Shown here piece by piece: positions 7,843 to 9,673 of a stretch of 9,673 nt of DNA. Location: the NCBI GenBank assembly GCA_002386465.1, contig DGIT01000071.1:11148-20820 (forward strand). The letters are read 5' to 3'. Source of the stretch: Burkholderiales bacterium UBA4615. Lineage in GTDB: Bacteria; Pseudomonadota; Gammaproteobacteria; Burkholderiales; Burkholderiaceae_E. Position numbers and translations under genes: made by a program. Within the stretch, counting starts at the first letter, position 1; each line of letters begins with the position of its first letter. The notes under the pieces were generated by a model that saw nothing but the letters and a program-made list of their open reading frames with translations, searched no databases and was not told where the DNA came from.

Positions 7843-8685
7843 ATGCCCAAGACCACCCATCACCCCATGCCGTTTTCATTGTCGCTCAGTCGCGCCTGGG
7901 CGCGTTCCGATTCGCTGCTGTGCGTGGGGCTGGATCCAGACCCCGGCAAGATGCCTGCGCATCTTGCTCACGCGCCAGACGCCATTTATCAGTTCTGCAC
8001 TGCCATCGCAGATGCAACCGCCGATCTCGTGTGCGCGTTCAAACCGCAGATCGCCTATTTCGCTGCGCAACGCGCTGAGGACCAACTCGAAGCGCTGATC
8101 GAGCACATCCACACAGCGCATCCGCACGTTCCAGTCATCCTCGACGTGAAACGGGGCGATATCGGATCCACCGCCGAGCAATATGCGCGCGAGGCCTTCG
8201 AGCGCTACAAGGCCGATGCAGTCACCGTGAATCCTTACATGGGGTTCGATTCGATCGAGCCATGGCTGGCGCACGCAGATCGTGGCGTCTTCCTGCTGTG
8301 CCGCACCTCCAACCCAGGAGGTGCCGACCTGCAAATGCTCGACGTCGGCGGTGAAAAGCTGTACGAGCGCGTCGCGCGCCTCGCCGCAGGCCCCTGGAAT
8401 GGCGGCGGCGAACTGGGTCTGGTCGTGGGGGCCACCGTGCCTGACGAACTCGCCCGGGTGCGCGCACTGGCGCCCGGTCTGCCGCTCCTGGTGCCGGGCA
8501 TTGGTGCTCAGGGCGGGGATGTGCAAGCCACGGTGGCAGCGGGGCGCGCGGCCAATGGCTTGGGCATGGTCATCAATTCGTCGCGCGCCATTCTGTACGC
8601 AGGACGCGGTGAGGATTTTGCTCAAGCGGCTCGGCAGGCCGCCAGTGAGGCGCGCGACACGATCAACCGGTTCCGCAACGCCTGA
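7843..8685 (+). CDS. pyrF: Orotidine 5'-phosphate decarboxylase (class 2 PyrF)
   Basis: PyrF converts orotidine 5'-phosphate to UMP, the last step of de novo pyrimidine synthesis, in the cytoplasm. At 280 residues it belongs to the longer class of bacterial enzymes. Motifs seen are CVGLDPDP (27-34), AFKPQIAYF (65-73), the catalytic LDVKRGDIGSTA (100-111, with Asp101, Lys103 and Asp106), NPYMGFDSIEP (130-140), GLVVGATVPDEL (192-203), the phosphate-binding LVPGIGAQGGD (216-226) and INSSRAILYA (244-253). All expected catalytic residues are present. Two starts are possible: 7843, with GAGG four bases upstream, and 7867 (MPFSLSLSRAW), which fits the length of relatives but has no Shine-Dalgarno sequence. 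The gene stands alone, divergent from the transporter gene by 81 bases. No clear terminator follows it. Confidence 0.97.
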   Translation: MPKTTHHPMPFSLSLSRAWARSDSLLCVGLDPDPGKMPAHLAHAPDAIYQFCTAIADATADLVCAFKPQIAYFAAQRAEDQLEALIEHIHTAHPHVPVILDVKRGDIGSTAEQYAREAFERYKADAVTVNPYMGFDSIEPWLAHADRGVFLLCRTSNPGGADLQMLDVGGEKLYERVARLAAGPWNGGGELGLVVGATVPDELARVRALAPGLPLLVPGIGAQGGDVQATVAAGRAANGLGMVINSSRAILYAGRGEDFAQAARQAASEARDTINRFRNA

Positions 8686-8815
8686 GCGGGCGTCAGGTGC
8701 GCAAGCTTACGGGCTGCTGTTTCTCATCCTGGACTGTCGCGCCTGAAACGCATGAAAGTACTCAAGCGCCCGAGGAGGCTTCAGGCTGTACCGTGCGCGT
8801 GCTTGCGCCTGTTCT

Positions 8816-8844
8816 TTGACGATTCCGGTGCCGGTCGCTACAAT
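8816..8844 (+). promoter_or_regulatory. Sigma-70 promoter of the tRNA gene
   Basis: TTGACG (8816-8821) and TACAAT (8839-8844) are separated by 17 bases, each one base from consensus. Transcription should start near 8851, a few bases before the tRNA. The stretch just after the -10 box is GC-rich (CCCGCC), as in stable-RNA promoters held back by the stringent response; that regulation is inference. Confidence 0.85.
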
Positions 8845-8854
8845 CCCGCCTCTT

Positions 8855-8931
<77 letters not shown>

Positions 8932-8939
8932 AACACATC

Positions 8940-8968
8940 AAAGGCTTGCACTCGTGCAGGCCTTTTTT
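8940..8968 (+). terminator. Intrinsic terminator of the tRNA-Met gene
   Basis: AAGGCTTGCAC pairs with GTGCAGGCCTT (11 pairs with one G-U), leaving a very small loop, and runs into six T (8963-8968). It begins about ten bases after the tRNA CCA end, which leaves a short 3' trailer for tRNA processing. Confidence 0.9.
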
Positions 8969-9253
8969 ATTTCTGCCGGGGCAGCACAAGGTCACCGGAT
9001 GCCGGCCGACCTCGCGGAACATCGGCTGCGATCTCCCTCCATCTCGTTCAAATCGGTGTGGATAGCGAATGCGCACTGCGCAGCGCTTGGGGATTGCGTG
9101 AATTGAAGCGCCGATCCCCTTCAAATCCGCGGATTCGATACCCGAACTGCGGGGCAGTCTGTAGGCACTTTGCAAAGGTCGGTGCTGCTCGCACGGGCGT
9201 TCGCCTCAGGAACTTGCCCTGCGCTTCATCGGGCCAATACAGGGAAGCACGAC
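8969..9253. other. Non-coding leader before the CHASE3 sensory gene
   Basis: I see no gene on either strand in this stretch. It holds inverted repeats at 9089-9138: GGGGAT/ATCCCC (9089-9094, 9114-9119), TTGAAG/CTTCAA (9103-9108, 9119-9124) and the perfect 12-base palindrome AATCCGCGGATT (9124-9135). They overlap and cannot all form at once. I found no convincing sigma-70, sigma-54 or flagellar sigma-28 promoter, although the promoter of the next gene should be here. AGGGA at 9241-9245 is its likely ribosome binding site. Confidence 0.5.
9121..9138. promoter_or_regulatory. Near-perfect palindrome, candidate operator
   Basis: The 18 bases centred on AATCCGCGGATT are symmetric at 16 positions. 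It lies 116 bases before the start codon of the sensory protein, a reasonable place for a regulator to bind. The role is inferred from symmetry alone. Confidence 0.3.
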
Positions 9254-9673
9254 ATGTTTGACCGATGGACGTTGAAAAAGAAGTTGCTGTGCACCTTTAC
9301 TGCGATTCTCGCCCTGGCTGGCGCGTTGATTGGCGTAGGTTTGGTGAGCGCAACCAGTCTTATTGAGAAAGTGAAGTGGAACGATCACACCTATCGTGTG
9401 ATGCAACAGTCCGAAAGCATGCTGCTGAGCATGGTCAACATCGAGACCGGGCTGCGCGGATTCGTTGCCAGCGGCGATGAGAAATTTCTTGAGCCACTGA
9501 AGAAAGGACAACAGGACTTTGGCGAGCACCATAGCAAGGCGAAGTCTCTGACCTCGGACAATCCATCGCAGCAAACCCGCCTTGCAGGCTTGATGGCCAA
9601 GCACCAGCAGTTCATGGAGGTTGCCAACGGATTACTCGCGCAGCGCCGCGAGGTCAACGCGGGCAAGTCCACG
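9254..9673 (+). CDS. Membrane sensory protein with CHASE3 domain (probable chemoreceptor), 3' end missing
   Basis: The first 140 residues of a protein that runs off the right edge. A short basic N-terminus (MFDRWTLKKK) is followed by one membrane segment at about 11-33. A helical periplasmic region then starts at about residue 38 with the CHASE3 signature: NIETGLRGFVASGDEKFLEP at 62-81, and the charged helix QQTRLAGLMAKHQQFMEVA at 106-124. CHASE3 domains sit in the sensor part of methyl-accepting chemotaxis proteins, histidine kinases and diguanylate cyclases. The single N-terminal anchor and LKKKLL start are most like chemoreceptors, but the signalling half that would decide this lies outside the window. 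The ligand is unknown. The ATG is supported by AGGGA eight bases upstream and by the anchor that follows. It probably forms its own transcription unit, after the tRNA terminator. Confidence 0.88.
   Translation, partial: MFDRWTLKKKLLCTFTAILALAGALIGVGLVSATSLIEKVKWNDHTYRVMQQSESMLLSMVNIETGLRGFVASGDEKFLEPLKKGQQDFGEHHSKAKSLTSDNPSQQTRLAGLMAKHQQFMEVANGLLAQRREVNAGKST

Noticed and set aside
7762..7863. A longer transporter start at 7863.
   Set aside because: The extra 34 residues do not look like the family N-terminus, and the start would lie inside pyrF. The ATG at 7761 directly precedes the typical first membrane segment.
8741..8786. GCCTGAA/TTCAGGC inverted repeat after pyrF as its terminator.
   Set aside because: The arms are 32 bases apart and there is no T-tract. 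It is probably chance.
9103..9118. GCCGATCC in the chemoreceptor leader as a flagellar sigma-28 -10 element.
   Set aside because: There is no TAAA-like -35 element at the required distance of about 15 bases.

Overview
The window looks like chromosome from a betaproteobacterium, most likely of the order Burkholderiales. The DNA is GC-rich. The GroEL sequence, the short class-2 PyrF and the G+C-rich codon use all fit, but I do not name a genus. The layout mixes housekeeping genes with one large accessory-type gene.

Left part (1-1850): the last five-sixths of groEL enters from the left edge and ends in the usual Gly-Gly-Met tail. A strong UUCG-loop terminator that is symmetric, and so could work in both directions, separates it from a convergent 105-codon gene for a small membrane protein I cannot name. 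That gene has a GTG start with a good Shine-Dalgarno sequence and an imperfect palindrome just upstream.

Centre (1850-6830): a 266-base non-coding region with two overlapping inverted repeats leads into one intact 1581-codon RHS/YD-repeat gene. The product has an apparent Sec signal peptide, an N-terminal RHS domain, degenerate YD repeats, a canonical RHS core closing with two DPxGL motifs, and then a 548-residue C-terminal region I do not recognise. No VgrG, PAAR domain or obvious immunity gene is present. The next gene is convergent and begins (at its stop) 37 bases downstream.

Right part (6830-9673): an EamA/DMT-type transporter gene on the minus strand is divergent from pyrF (orotidine 5'-phosphate decarboxylase, pyrimidine synthesis). 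Then comes a tRNA with anticodon CAT, read as elongator tRNA-Met, with a near-consensus sigma-70 promoter and its own intrinsic terminator. A leader of about 280 bases containing inverted repeats precedes the start of a membrane sensory protein with a CHASE3 domain, cut off by the right edge.

The genes do not form one pathway. The item most worth following is the RHS protein: its C-terminal region is a candidate uncharacterised secreted effector domain, in a setting that lacks the usual adjacent immunity gene. I see no evidence in the window for a wholly new multi-gene system.
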